Shown one piece after another: positions 1 through 5,939 of a DNA stretch of 12,047 nucleotides. This stretch comes from Flavipsychrobacter stenotrophus (lineage in GTDB: Bacteria > Bacteroidota > Bacteroidia > Chitinophagales > Chitinophagaceae): NCBI GenBank assembly GCA_947379685.1, contig CANCOG010000096.1, positions 1-12,047 on the forward strand, written 5' to 3'. The position numbers were made by a program, and so were the translations under genes. Within the stretch, counting starts at the first letter, position 1. Each line of letters opens with the position of its first letter. The notes below the pieces were generated by a model. That model did not search any database. It was not told the DNA's origin and saw nothing but the letters and a program-made list of their open reading frames with translations.

Positions 1-57
1 TGGGTTATATTATTTTGTCGGGATGCCAACAACTATTATTTTTTGTAATTTTCACAA

Positions 58-609
58 ATGAAACTATGGCCATTTATTGTCCTGTTGCTCATACTCTTGC
101 CGTTTAATAAAGTTGTCGGGCAAAGTAGCACTGTCACTTCACATTACACAGCCACAGCCCTGGCCGATTCTGTCAAGCAACAAACAATATCTGATTCCGC
201 AGAAGCGGATGACTTTGTGCCCGGGCTATTACTGATTGCCTTAGTGTTTGCACTTATCTGCATAGGGGTTGCATTTGCTGGTACGGTATTGGGCATAGGT
301 ATCATGTTTATTTTATCCGTGCTTTTTTCTATCGGTGTTTTATCCGTATCTGTGGCTTCCGGAATATACAGACGGTCTTTTATGGCTGGCTTCCGGGTGT
401 TTGTGGTTTCGGGCATGGCCGTACTTGGCACAATAGGAGGTACAGCGGTATTTACGCTGGCCAACTATCTTTTTGATCTGCATTTTACCGGAGGGTGGCT
501 GCTGCTTACAGGTGCATCAGGCGGGCTTGCAGGTGGGCTTCTGCTTGGCGTTTTGCTGAATCAGATCATTCGCAGTACAATGAGGTGGATTCAGAAGCGG
601 TATCATTAG
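58..609 (+). CDS. Hypothetical four-helix inner-membrane protein with signal peptide
   Basis: Family not recognised. The 183-residue product starts with a signal-peptide-like segment (residues 1-21: a Lys, a long Leu/Ile core, then VVGQ). A polar Ser/Thr/Ala-rich stretch follows (about 22-52). Four hydrophobic segments come next (about 55-77, 79-101, 113-137 and 145-170), rich in Gly, Ala and Val. The tail is basic (RSTMRWIQKRYH). This predicts an integral membrane protein with a short exported N-terminal region, but no catalytic motif is visible. There is no clear Shine-Dalgarno sequence before the ATG, which is common in this phylum. A loose promoter match lies just upstream: TTTG at 14-17 and TATTTTTTG at 37-45, which has one extra T compared with TAnnTTTG. 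The gene converges on the lipoprotein gene at 812-1255. Function unknown; that it is a real gene is likely from its length and membrane pattern. Confidence 0.7.
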   Translation: MKLWPFIVLLLILLPFNKVVGQSSTVTSHYTATALADSVKQQTISDSAEADDFVPGLLLIALVFALICIGVAFAGTVLGIGIMFILSVLFSIGVLSVSVASGIYRRSFMAGFRVFVVSGMAVLGTIGGTAVFTLANYLFDLHFTGGWLLLTGASGGLAGGLLLGVLLNQIIRSTMRWIQKRYH

Positions 610-661
610 TGCCGGCGTTGTATTGGTCTGAACTTTCAAGCTTCTCTTTTTAAAACATCAA

Positions 662-790
662 AGCGAGAAACCCATGGTCCGCTCTTATAAGTAAATTATT
701 GTTTTAATTTTTGGAAGCGAATGCCCGCCTAGCCGAAGGGTAGGCTTCCTGAATGGTGGACGAAAGTCAACCTCCGACCGTTGGGCGACT
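662..790. repeat. Interspersed intergenic repeat, copy A
   Basis: One of three related sequences found only in gaps between genes. The core (about 706-785) contains GGAAGCGAATGCCCGCC, then GGCTTCCTGAATGGTGGACG, then a CGAAAGTC...ACCGTTGGG end. By eye about three quarters of the core positions match copy C (5415-5500). The part around 722-744 (GCCCGCC...GGGTAGGC) can fold into an imperfect hairpin. Further left, AGCGAGAAAC...CCGCTCTTATAAG (662-691) resembles a shortened form of the 5' hairpin of copies B and C. The copy lies between two convergent genes and ends about 20 bp from the stop of the lipoprotein gene, so its hairpin might also act at transcript ends. That role is an inference. Confidence 0.65.
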
Positions 791-811
791 TAGATTTTTA
801 ATTTGCCAGAA

Positions 812-1255
812 CTAATCTTTGCTGGCGCAGAAACTGCCGTCTGCTACCACTGTACCATCGTCACAAACAAAATCAAATGTTCCTTTGAGCGGAGACGCAG
901 ACGTAATAACTATTTTTCCACTGACGGAATTTCTCGTTTGACCATAGGCAAGATCAAGGGCCGCACCACTCCAACCCGTTGTTGTGCTATATTGTCCCAT
1001 AGCATAGGTTCCCACTCCTGTATAATTACCAATACCTAATCTCATGCTTGGGAATGACGACGCAGGATCAGTAAAAGTACCTCCGGTTATATTTATCGGA
1101 TTTAAAGCATCCGAATAAAAGCAATTTTTACCGTTGAAAGGCTTTCCGTTAATAGTGGCATTCATAAACTCTTTCGATGAGTTTGACTTTTTACACCCTG
1201 CAAATAAAAATAATAGAGCAATTAGAAGGGCCGCGCAGGTACTTTTCATAATCAT
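812..1255 (-). CDS. Small secreted lipoprotein (DUF6252-like)
   Basis: The 147-residue product begins with a lipoprotein signal peptide: a basic start (MIMKST), the hydrophobic core AALLIALLFLF, and the lipobox FAGC with lipidated Cys21. KK and a Ser-rich linker follow, a typical pattern for Bacteroidota surface or periplasmic lipoproteins. The mature part (about 30-147) starts with NATINGKPF and ends with the KGTFDFVCDDGT...DGSF pattern. These resemble the small beta-sandwich lipoproteins annotated as DUF6252 in this phylum. That assignment is from memory of the pattern and was not searched. No enzyme motif is seen. Met3 (1249) is an equally good start. A TATATTTG box lies upstream on the minus strand (1299-1306). 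The function is unknown. Confidence 0.75.
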   Translation of the reverse strand: MIMKSTCAALLIALLFLFAGCKKSNSSKEFMNATINGKPFNGKNCFYSDALNPINITGGTFTDPASSFPSMRLGIGNYTGVGTYAMGQYSTTTGWSGAALDLAYGQTRNSVSGKIVITSASPLKGTFDFVCDDGTVVADGSFCASKD

Positions 1256-1298
1256 TGGGATCTGTCTGATAGTTCATCAGTTAGTGCAAAATGCATGC

Positions 1299-1306
1299 CA
1301 AATATA
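1299..1306 (-). promoter_or_regulatory. Candidate -7 box of the lipoprotein gene
   Basis: Read on the minus strand this is TATATTTG, an exact match to the Bacteroidota housekeeping -7 consensus TAnnTTTG. It sits about 43 bp before the lipoprotein ATG at 1255. No good -33 TTG element is seen at the expected distance, so the call rests on the -7 box and its position. Confidence 0.4.
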
Positions 1307-1327
1307 ACTCTACTTGATCCGGGAGTA

Positions 1328-1401
1328 GCGGAGCGGTGAATTGGACGGCTAGTGGAGGGAAATGAGTACAATTAACTATTTGCTATTCGCTCTCATTTTC
1401 C
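1328..1401. repeat. Probable fragment of the interspersed repeat, copy D
   Basis: The segment AGCGGAGCGGTGAATTGGACGG...AGTGGAGGGAAATGAG resembles the 3' part of copy C (GTGAATTTGCGGACG...AGTGGAGGGAATGAGCAC, about 5458-5506), with some 15 bases missing in between. It also carries its own inverted repeat: GGGAAATGAG (1357-1366) against CTCATTTTCC (1392-1401), with one base difference. The match is short, so relationship to the family is probable rather than certain. Confidence 0.35.
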
Positions 1402-1534
1402 TTTGCGCTCTTTTCTGTGTTCTTCCTGGTATGTTTTTTTTCATATAAACGGTTACAGTTTTACCCTAATTCACCTTTGGAAATGCTGTGGTCATTGCGT
1501 GGGTATTACAATTCCTAAATATTAACCGTGTTAA

Positions 1535-1542
1535 TAATTTTG
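1535..1542 (+). promoter_or_regulatory. Candidate -7 box of the 1570-2211 gene
   Basis: TAATTTTG matches TAnnTTTG exactly and would place transcription start near 1549, about 20 bases before the ATG at 1570. It lies inside the longer reading frame that opens at 1528, which argues for the 1570 start. A convincing -33 element is not visible. Confidence 0.4.
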
Positions 1543-1569
1543 ATACCTTCGGCAGTATATTGCCCGTCA

Positions 1570-2211
1570 ATGAACAACCTTTGGAAGTACCTATTAATCG
1601 TGCTGTCCTGCACTATGCAACTGTTTAGTTGTGCTATCGATCAACCTGAACGACAACACAAACATAAATATCCCCCAAACGAGGGAGTACACGAAGCAAG
1701 CATTAGTTATGGACCCCGGTCTCTTTATCAGTATCTTTTGCAGGATTTCAATATTCACAATGACGAATACTACGGTATAAAATACAATACCGGCCCGATA
1801 TTCTTAAATTACAAATATTGGATCAAAGATTGGCTCAATCTGGGCGTCTCTTTAGGCTACCAAAAATACCGCGAAGAATTTGATTACCGCTTCCGGACCA
1901 GCAGCAGATACCAACAGAATACCAGTTTATACACAGCAGCAATTGAATCTAAGATATATGTAGCTGAAAGACGTCATGTTCAGTTCTATCAACTTGCTGG
2001 ACTCAGCTACTTTCACATGGACCGCGCATATAGCAATTCCAGCTACTACGAGAACCATAAATTAAATTATATTTTCTTTCAATATGCCCCGTTAGGTATC
2101 AGATTGGGCAAAGACAATGGCTGTTTCTTTGAACTTGGCATAGGGTATAAGGGAATTTTAAGCGGGGGTTTGTTTTTGAAGATAAATCCAAAGAGCAAAT
2201 TCAAGTATTGA
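1570..2211 (+). CDS. Small envelope protein, beta-barrel-like, with lipoprotein-type signal
   Basis: Function not recognised. Start chosen at 1570 rather than 1528. From here the product (213 residues) opens with a clean export signal: MNNLWK, the hydrophobic stretch YLLIVLSCTMQL, then FSC. Cys21 could be a lipobox cysteine (LFSC), or cleavage could be by ordinary signal peptidase. The rest is rich in Tyr, Phe and Asn, with alternating polar/aromatic strands such as GPIFLNYKYWIKDWLNLGVS, LGYQKYREEFDYRF, HVQFYQLAGLSYF and FFELGIGYKGILSGGLFL. These look like antiparallel strands of a small outer-membrane barrel. The last strand is followed by a basic tail ending in Tyr. The gene diverges from the lipoprotein at 812-1255 and converges on the AlkB-like gene. 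An outer-membrane location is inferred; no ligand or enzymatic role is visible. Confidence 0.65.
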   Translation: MNNLWKYLLIVLSCTMQLFSCAIDQPERQHKHKYPPNEGVHEASISYGPRSLYQYLLQDFNIHNDEYYGIKYNTGPIFLNYKYWIKDWLNLGVSLGYQKYREEFDYRFRTSSRYQQNTSLYTAAIESKIYVAERRHVQFYQLAGLSYFHMDRAYSNSSYYENHKLNYIFFQYAPLGIRLGKDNGCFFELGIGYKGILSGGLFLKINPKSKFKY

Positions 2212-2326
2212 TGTTGGCAATTAGCGGATAATGGAGCGGATTGGGCCGGTCCGAAATGGGAGGGGAGCAGAGCGAAGAAAAAGGGGAGCGTGAAAGGAGA
2301 GCACGGATATTGAAAGGATCCATAGT

Positions 2327-2911
2327 CTAATCATTTACCAGTCTGAAGGTGATGTTTATTCTTGCCCCGACTGGTTTCCTGGTTTTGGGTACTTGATGCG
2401 CCCAGACGTTTTGCATGTCTCCTTTCATAACAACCAAGCTGCCATGAGACAAAGGGAAAGTAAGTTGATTATCCTTTTCTTTATACGTTCTGATTTGGAA
2501 GTCTCTTGTCGCTCCAAAGCTGACGGATGCTATTGTTGGGTATTTACCCAGCCCTTTCTCATTATCTCTGTGCCATCCTACGCTATCCTGTCCATTCCTG
2601 TAGAGATTAAGTAATGCAATGTTAAAGGATACTTGAGAGAGCGATGAAACCCTTTGCAGGATTGTTTTTAGCGTCTCAGTCCAGAGGGTCGCAGGCATGT
2701 CAATACCAGAATAGGCATAATGTACCCCCTCTTCACCATACATAGCTGTCAAGCGAGGCTGCATAATTGGCTTACCAAAAAGTTGTATTGGCTCATGTTT
2801 CCATTGTATTTCACTCTGTAACTTTTGAAAATAGAAATCGCTTTCTTCTTTATTGAAGTAACTTTCAAAAAGCAACATTTCGCCGCCGAATGGTAAAAGA
2901 TTTTCAGACAC
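2327..2911 (-). CDS. AlkB-family 2-oxoglutarate/Fe(II)-dependent dioxygenase
   Basis: The 194-residue product should oxidatively remove alkyl groups from nucleic-acid bases (1-methyladenine, 3-methylcytosine type lesions), using Fe(II), oxygen and 2-oxoglutarate in the cytoplasm. The family signature is complete. PRLTAMYG (52-59) is the substrate/nucleotide-recognition lid region. NLYRNGQDSVGWHRD (102-116) carries the iron ligands His114 and Asp116, and His172 (WAHQVPK) is the third ligand. Arg184 and Arg190 (RINITFR) bind 2-oxoglutarate. The spacings His-12-Arg-6-Arg equal those of human ALKBH2, so it is closer to the ALKBH2/3-like branch than to E. coli AlkB. Length is normal for a compact bacterial member. 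It stands alone, with no ada or other repair gene beside it and no visible regulatory box. DNA versus RNA preference cannot be told from sequence. Confidence 0.9.
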   Translation of the reverse strand: MSENLLPFGGEMLLFESYFNKEESDFYFQKLQSEIQWKHEPIQLFGKPIMQPRLTAMYGEEGVHYAYSGIDMPATLWTETLKTILQRVSSLSQVSFNIALLNLYRNGQDSVGWHRDNEKGLGKYPTIASVSFGATRDFQIRTYKEKDNQLTFPLSHGSLVVMKGDMQNVWAHQVPKTRKPVGARINITFRLVND

Positions 2912-3093
2912 AGGATAGCCGTTAATGCCCTAAATTAAGCATTGCAATTTAATCCGTGGTCATGTTTTTCTCACATTCCCCAGTTGTTTCTAGTCTTCAA
3001 AACGACAAAAATAACAGTTCGGCTTATGTCTCCGACTACATTGTTGTGGCTGCCCATATCCAGATTGGCGACATAAAAGCTACGAGCAGAGGA

Positions 3094-3270
3094 AAAATGA
3101 CAGCAGGACGGTAACGCTCTTCGCTCTACCGTTCCTCCGCTCATTTTATGAGCCCGCTTGTACGAATATCGAACCGGATTTAGGGGGAGTTGAATTTATT
3201 GTAGTGATTTTCGGAGGCAAATGCTTCCTGAATAGCGGGTCGAAGGATGTCCTTCTACCATTGGGGTAGC
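3094..3270. repeat. Interspersed intergenic repeat, copy B, with long hairpin
   Basis: The 5' part folds into a long imperfect hairpin: AAAATGACAGCAGGACGGTA (3094-3113) against TACCGTTCCTCCGCTCATTT (3127-3146). The inner arms pair almost perfectly (AGGACGGTA with TACCGTTCCT, one bulge) and the outer arms pair AAAATGA with TCATTTT. The 3' core (about 3205-3270) contains TTTTCGGAGGCAAATGC, TTCCTGAATAGCGGGTCGAAGG and ACCATTGGGG. These align with copies A and C, but copy B lacks the roughly 20-base GCCCGCC...GGC segment between AATGC and TTCCTGAAT. The stretch between hairpin and core (CCGCTCATTTTATGAG, ATATCGAACC, TTGAATTTATTGTAG) also aligns with copy C. Confidence 0.6.
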
Positions 3271-3344
3271 ATATTATCGTTCCCTGAATTAATGTACTTG
3301 AAGCAGTTGCCTATTTTCATCATTTTTTCAAACCATCTGAAAGT

Positions 3345-3373
3345 GTAAGTGATACCTTACTAAGCAAGTAAGG
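3345..3373. promoter_or_regulatory. Candidate operator: phased GTAAG/CTTAC half-sites
   Basis: CCTTACT (3355-3361) and AGTAAGG (3367-3373) form a perfect 7-bp dyad around the 5-base spacer AAGCA. A third half-site, GTAAG, sits at 3345-3349. The three half-sites are 11 and 12 bp apart, about one helical turn. The element lies directly before a weak promoter-like pair (3375-3401) and about 90 bp before the small membrane gene. This is how a repressor or activator site would be placed. No regulator is encoded nearby, so the role is an inference. Confidence 0.3.
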
Positions 3374-3460
3374 GTTGCATTGCCACGATAATTTAACTTT
3401 ATCTCATAGAATTCGGGTAACAGGCCGGCTGAGGTTTTAGATACAGAAGGAACCACTAAA

Positions 3461-3757
3461 ATGAGAAAAAAGTACGCTTAGATGGTGGCGGAAATCATTG
3501 TTGCCAACTTGTTGACCTATTTTATGTTTTTACCTGCAGCACAAAGTGCGGCAGATTCCCATATGAATAGCGGGCCATTTTTCGGAACTGTATTCTATTT
3601 AGTTTCAGTAATACTATCGTTGTTTGGCTTAAATGCCTTGGTTCGTCAACGCGACTATAAAAGTTTCATCTTGCTCTTATTTTTTGCTGCAACCCTGACG
3701 TTTTGGGGCTATAGGATTCACTCGTTAATTTGTTTGGGTTGCTTTAATTGTGGTTGA
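3461..3757 (+). CDS. Small two-helix membrane protein with in-frame TAG after six codons
   Basis: Not recognised as a known family. The uninterrupted reading frame runs from the ATG at 3482 (91 residues). It has an N-terminal hydrophobic stretch (EIIVANLLTYFMFLPAA), two further membrane segments (about 33-53 and 61-77), and a Cys-containing tail (LICLGCFNCG). The better start signal is further up: AAGGA at 3447-3451 lies 9 bases before an ATG at 3461. That ATG opens the in-frame peptide MRKKYA, then TAG (3479-3481), immediately followed by ATG 3482. Joined through the stop, MRKKYA plus the hydrophobic stretch would be a textbook signal peptide or signal anchor with its positive N-terminus. 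Possible readings are a recent nonsense mutation (pseudogene), termination-reinitiation at TAGATG, or a sequencing error. Without the six codons the membrane anchor loses its positive charges. Confidence 0.55.
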
Positions 3758-3824
3758 GTTATTTAGTTATCGGTGCAATTCATTTTCTCTAAACTATTCA
3801 ATGTTTCATACACGGGTGTGTTGA

Positions 3825-3846
3825 AGGCTGCCAATTCTGGCAGCCT
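3825..3846. terminator. Hairpin between convergent genes
   Basis: AGGCTGCCA (3825-3833) and TGGCAGCCT (3838-3846) form a perfect 9-bp GC-rich stem with the tight loop ATTC. It lies midway between the convergent small membrane gene (ends 3757) and the Mur-ligase gene (ends 3925), where a bidirectional terminator is expected. There is no U-run on either side, so it is either a non-canonical terminator or an mRNA 3'-end stabiliser. Confidence 0.45.
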
Positions 3847-3924
3847 GTTGCTAAAAATTCCTAATTGTTGTCGCACCCAAATCATGCTCTTACAATATAC
3901 CCAATCTGTATTTCCCGTAGCTGT

Positions 3925-5118
3925 TTAACTCAACTTATCTTCATTTTCTTTTAGCTTTTGCACGTGGTTCACAGCGTCCAGTATCATATCGCTGGTTATG
4001 AAAATAAGGCTTCCTTTTGGTGCATTTTTGAATGCAAATTCAATGGCCTCGTTTTCTCGCTCTATTATCGTCGTTTTTTTGTTTGGGTCTATGTTTTGAA
4101 TACCCTGGAGTACAAGGTCTATGATTTCTTGTCCCGGTCGGCCCCTGAGTGATATATCCTGGCGGATGATCAACTCATCAAATATTATTGCCGCTTCTTC
4201 CGCAATGTTGATAATGTCCTGGTCGCGCCTGTCGCCGGTACCCGCAATGATGGCTATTTTTTTTGTAGCATCGAAACTGGTCACTAACTTCCTGATGGCT
4301 TTAAAGCCGTGCGGATTGTGAGCAAAATCGACAATAACCGAAAAATTGCGGAATTGAAAAAAGTTCATACGGCCCGGTGTAAGCGCGACTGACGGCTCAA
4401 AATGTTGCAGCGCAGTTTTGATATCCGCCATATTTACACCAACAAGGTACGTAGCCAGCACTGCAGCCATCGAGTTAGCTACGTTGAAGTCGGCCATACC
4501 GTTAAAAGTAATCGGGATATCGGTGAGCCTGGCTACCAGTATTTTGCCTGAACCATTTAATATTACCAGGCAACCATTTTCCGGCACTATTGCAATGCCA
4601 CCTTGCGTACAATGTTCAGCAATCCTTTGGTTGTCCGGGTCTAGCGAAAAATAAGCAAGTTTGCAACTTAGCCTTTTGTGTATTGCGTACACCAGGTCAT
4701 CGTCAGCATTAAGTATTGCATAGCCATCGGGCTTCACCGCCAGGGCAACAGTAGCTTTTACTTCGGCTAATTGCTCTATGGTATTTACACCTTTAAGGTC
4801 AAGGTGGTCCTCCGCAACATTAGTGATAATGGCCACATCGCATTTGTCAAAAGCCAGGCCTGAACGCAATATGCCACCGCGCGCGCATTCCAGGACCGCA
4901 AAGTCGATTTCCTTGCTATTTAATACAAAGGTTGCAGATAACGGGCCACTGCAATCGCCTTTTTCAGTCAGCTCGCCCTTAATATAGATGCCATCGCTGC
5001 ATGTAAAGCCCACTTTGAACCCAGCCTGGTTCAAAATAAATGCAGTAAGCCTTGTAGTTGTTGTTTTACCATTTGTGCCAGTTATAGCTATAATAGGGAT
5101 GTGCGGAGTTGTATTCAT
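3925..5118 (-). CDS. Stand-alone Mur-ligase-fold protein, like the C-terminal half of cyanophycin synthetase
   Basis: This 397-residue product is an ATP-dependent amide-bond ligase of the Mur fold, closest in motif pattern to the C-terminal domain of cyanophycin synthetase (CphA), which adds Arg to the beta-Asp side chain. The P-loop ITGTNGKTTTT is at 12-22 and CSDGIYI at 40-46. VLECARGGILRSGLAFDKCD (75-94) is strongly CphA-like, as is TNVAEDHLDL (99-108) followed by NTIEQLAEVKA with Lys121. NADD (137-140), TPGRMN (247-252), VDFAHNP (263-269), AGTGDRRDQD (292-301) and RGRPG (325-329) follow in CphA order. Full CphA is about twice as long because an ATP-grasp domain precedes this part. Here the protein starts only 11 residues before the P-loop, and no ATP-grasp sequence is seen upstream (5119-5793). 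No cyanophycinase or aspartate/arginine gene is near. The acceptor and added amino acid are therefore unknown; it may partner with a protein encoded elsewhere. Classical MurC-F or FolC are less likely. Confidence 0.8.
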   Translation of the reverse strand: MNTTPHIPIIAITGTNGKTTTTRLTAFILNQAGFKVGFTCSDGIYIKGELTEKGDCSGPLSATFVLNSKEIDFAVLECARGGILRSGLAFDKCDVAIITNVAEDHLDLKGVNTIEQLAEVKATVALAVKPDGYAILNADDDLVYAIHKRLSCKLAYFSLDPDNQRIAEHCTQGGIAIVPENGCLVILNGSGKILVARLTDIPITFNGMADFNVANSMAAVLATYLVGVNMADIKTALQHFEPSVALTPGRMNFFQFRNFSVIVDFAHNPHGFKAIRKLVTSFDATKKIAIIAGTGDRRDQDIINIAEEAAIIFDELIIRQDISLRGRPGQEIIDLVLQGIQNIDPNKKTTIIERENEAIEFAFKNAPKGSLIFITSDMILDAVNHVQKLKENEDKLS

Positions 5119-5310
5119 GCGGTTATTATTTGTTTCATTTTTGTTTGTAAGTGCGCTTGACAGTTCACTTTGCGGGTTTCGCCCTCAGCTGTCTAAGATT
5201 ATTACATACAATCTACACAGAAAAAGTGAGTACAGGCCTTCCCTAACAAAGATTTGGGTTTTAATTTTGAATTCGATGGGAAGGTAGATGCCGGGTTTAC
5301 CGACGCGCGA

Positions 5311-5510
5311 GCAAAAAAGCGAAGAAACTGCTTTTTGGCTGTGTTTCTCCGCTCTAAAAGAGTGAACCCTTTGGGACTCGAAACATTTTTTGGAAGGTTT
5401 GAAATTGTAGTTGTAGTTTTCGGAAGGAAATGCCCGCTTAGCGGACGGACAGGCTTCGTGAATTTGCGGACGAAGGTAAAGCTTGGATCAGTGGAGGGAA
5501 TGAGCACGCT
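5311..5510. repeat. Interspersed intergenic repeat, copy C
   Basis: The 5' part has the inverted repeat AGCGAAGAAAC (5318-5328) / GTTTCTCCGCT (5343-5353), 10 of 11 pairs, at the same relative place as the copy B hairpin. CCGCTCTAAAAGAG, ACTCGAAAC and TTGAAATTGTAGTTGTAG follow, lining up with copy B. The core (about 5415-5500) reads TTTTCGGAAGGAAATGCCC, then GGCTTCGTGAATTTGCGGACG, CGAAGGT and AGTGGAGGGAATGAGCAC, lining up with copy A and, at its 3' end, with fragment D. It carries the GCCCGC...GGACAGGC imperfect hairpin (5432-5454) seen in copy A but missing in copy B. Confidence 0.65.
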
Positions 5511-5756
5511 ATTTGTTTGCAATAAGCATCTCTATATAAACCCTCGACTTCTTTTTCTTTATTTCCAGGTCTCTCTTTTTTGCCTCTGGCAAAGATTCAA
5601 ATTGTTCAATGCATATTAGTTCCCATGGGACTCAGGTTGATGTGTATTTTGAATGACTATGTTGTGTTCATACGACCTCCTTTCGAGGCTTGAGCAGGCG
5701 CCCACACGTTACTTATTTACCCTGGCCGAATAAATGATAGACAGCGCCATAAAATA

Positions 5757-5786
5757 AAAAAACCTCCCAAAAATAGGAGGTTTTTT
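5757..5786 (-). terminator. Rho-independent terminator of tRNA-Lys
   Basis: AAAAAACCTCC (5757-5767) and GGAGGTTTTTT (5776-5786) form a perfect 11-bp stem around an 8-base A-rich loop. On the minus strand the stem ends in a run of U, directly after the tRNA 3' end at 5794. Because the stem is flanked by A-runs on one side and T-runs on the other, it could work in both directions. Confidence 0.85.
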
Positions 5787-5793
5787 ATAAACG

Positions 5794-5866
5794 TGATCCC
5801 GTTGGGACTCGAACCCAAGACCCATACATTAAAAGTGTATTGCTCTACCAACTGAGCTACGAGATC
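5794..5866 (-). tRNA. tRNA-Lys (anticodon TTT)
   Basis: The minus strand folds into a standard 73-nt tRNA. The 7-bp acceptor stem is GATCTCG with CGGGATC (one G-T pair) and the discriminator base is A. The D-arm is AGCTCAGTTGGTAGAGC. The anticodon loop CTTTTAA has anticodon TTT at 5831-5833. The T-loop is GGGTTCGAGTCCC. The loop and D-arm agree with bacterial tRNA-Lys. CCA is not encoded (ACG follows), as is usual in this phylum, so it is added after transcription. It is a single-gene unit with its own promoter (5940-5970) and terminator (5757-5786). Confidence 0.97.
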
Positions 5867-5939
5867 ATGGTTGTTTTGTAATAGCCGAAATGGTTCGATA
5901 TTCCGGTTTCTTATCCCCATCCGTTCCTGAATGGGAGCG

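Larger units (their letters stand above)
1256..1569. other. Divergent intergenic region
   Basis: This gap of about 310 bp separates two divergently transcribed envelope-protein genes and should hold both promoters. It contains the TATATTTG box for the minus-strand lipoprotein, a repeat-like fragment with an inverted repeat (1328-1401), an AT-rich stretch with a run of eight or more T (around 1434-1441), and a TAATTTTG box for the plus-strand gene (1535-1542). No credible coding sequence was found in it. Confidence 0.5.
2912..3460. other. Long non-coding gap holding a repeat copy and a dyad element
   Basis: Nearly 550 bases separate the divergent AlkB-like and small membrane genes. I see no credible coding sequence. 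The gap contains the promoter side of the dioxygenase gene (no clear box found), interspersed repeat copy B with its 5' hairpin (3094-3270), and a GTAAG/CTTAC dyad (3345-3373). A weak promoter-like pair follows: TTG at 3375-3377 and TAACTTTA at 3394-3401, with a 16-base gap, shorter than usual. Confidence 0.5.
5119..5793. other. Long non-coding gap with repeat copy C
   Basis: About 675 bases between the Mur-ligase start and the tRNA-Lys gene contain no protein gene I can support. Reading frames on both strands here have low-complexity, basic compositions without domains. The segment holds the upstream region of the Mur-ligase gene (no clear -7 box seen), repeat copy C (about 5311-5510), a small CCTC...GAGG hairpin near 5677-5689, and the tRNA terminator (5757-5786). 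Confidence 0.5.

Noticed and set aside
803..1039. Plus-strand reading frame opposite the lipoprotein gene
   Set aside because: It is a shadow frame. The minus strand encodes a coherent signal peptide, lipobox and domain pattern across the same bases.
1528..1569. Upstream start of the small beta-barrel-like gene at 1528
   Set aside because: The extension overlaps an exact TAATTTTG promoter box, and the 1570 start gives a proper export signal.
5371..5382. TTGGGACTCGAA identical to part of the tRNA-Lys T-arm (5802-5813), a possible attachment-site scar
   Set aside because: A 12-base match is expected by chance within a window of this size. It lies inside repeat copy C, has no further tRNA similarity around it, and there is no integrase.
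5202..5619. Overlapping reading frames on both strands upstream of the Mur-ligase gene
   Set aside because: They cover the intergenic repeat copy C, have no domain or export signal and are rich in basic and Ser/Thr residues. Neither resembles the missing ATP-grasp half of cyanophycin synthetase.
5675..5684. ACCTCCTTTC, identical to the 3' tail motif of 16S rRNA
   Set aside because: Only ten bases match and no other rRNA sequence surrounds it, so chance is the simplest explanation.
5717..5920. Open reading frame on the minus strand running through the tRNA gene
   Set aside because: It is the reading-frame shadow of tRNA-Lys: DLVAQLVEQYTFNVWVLGSSPNGI is the tRNA sequence translated, a well-known false protein call.
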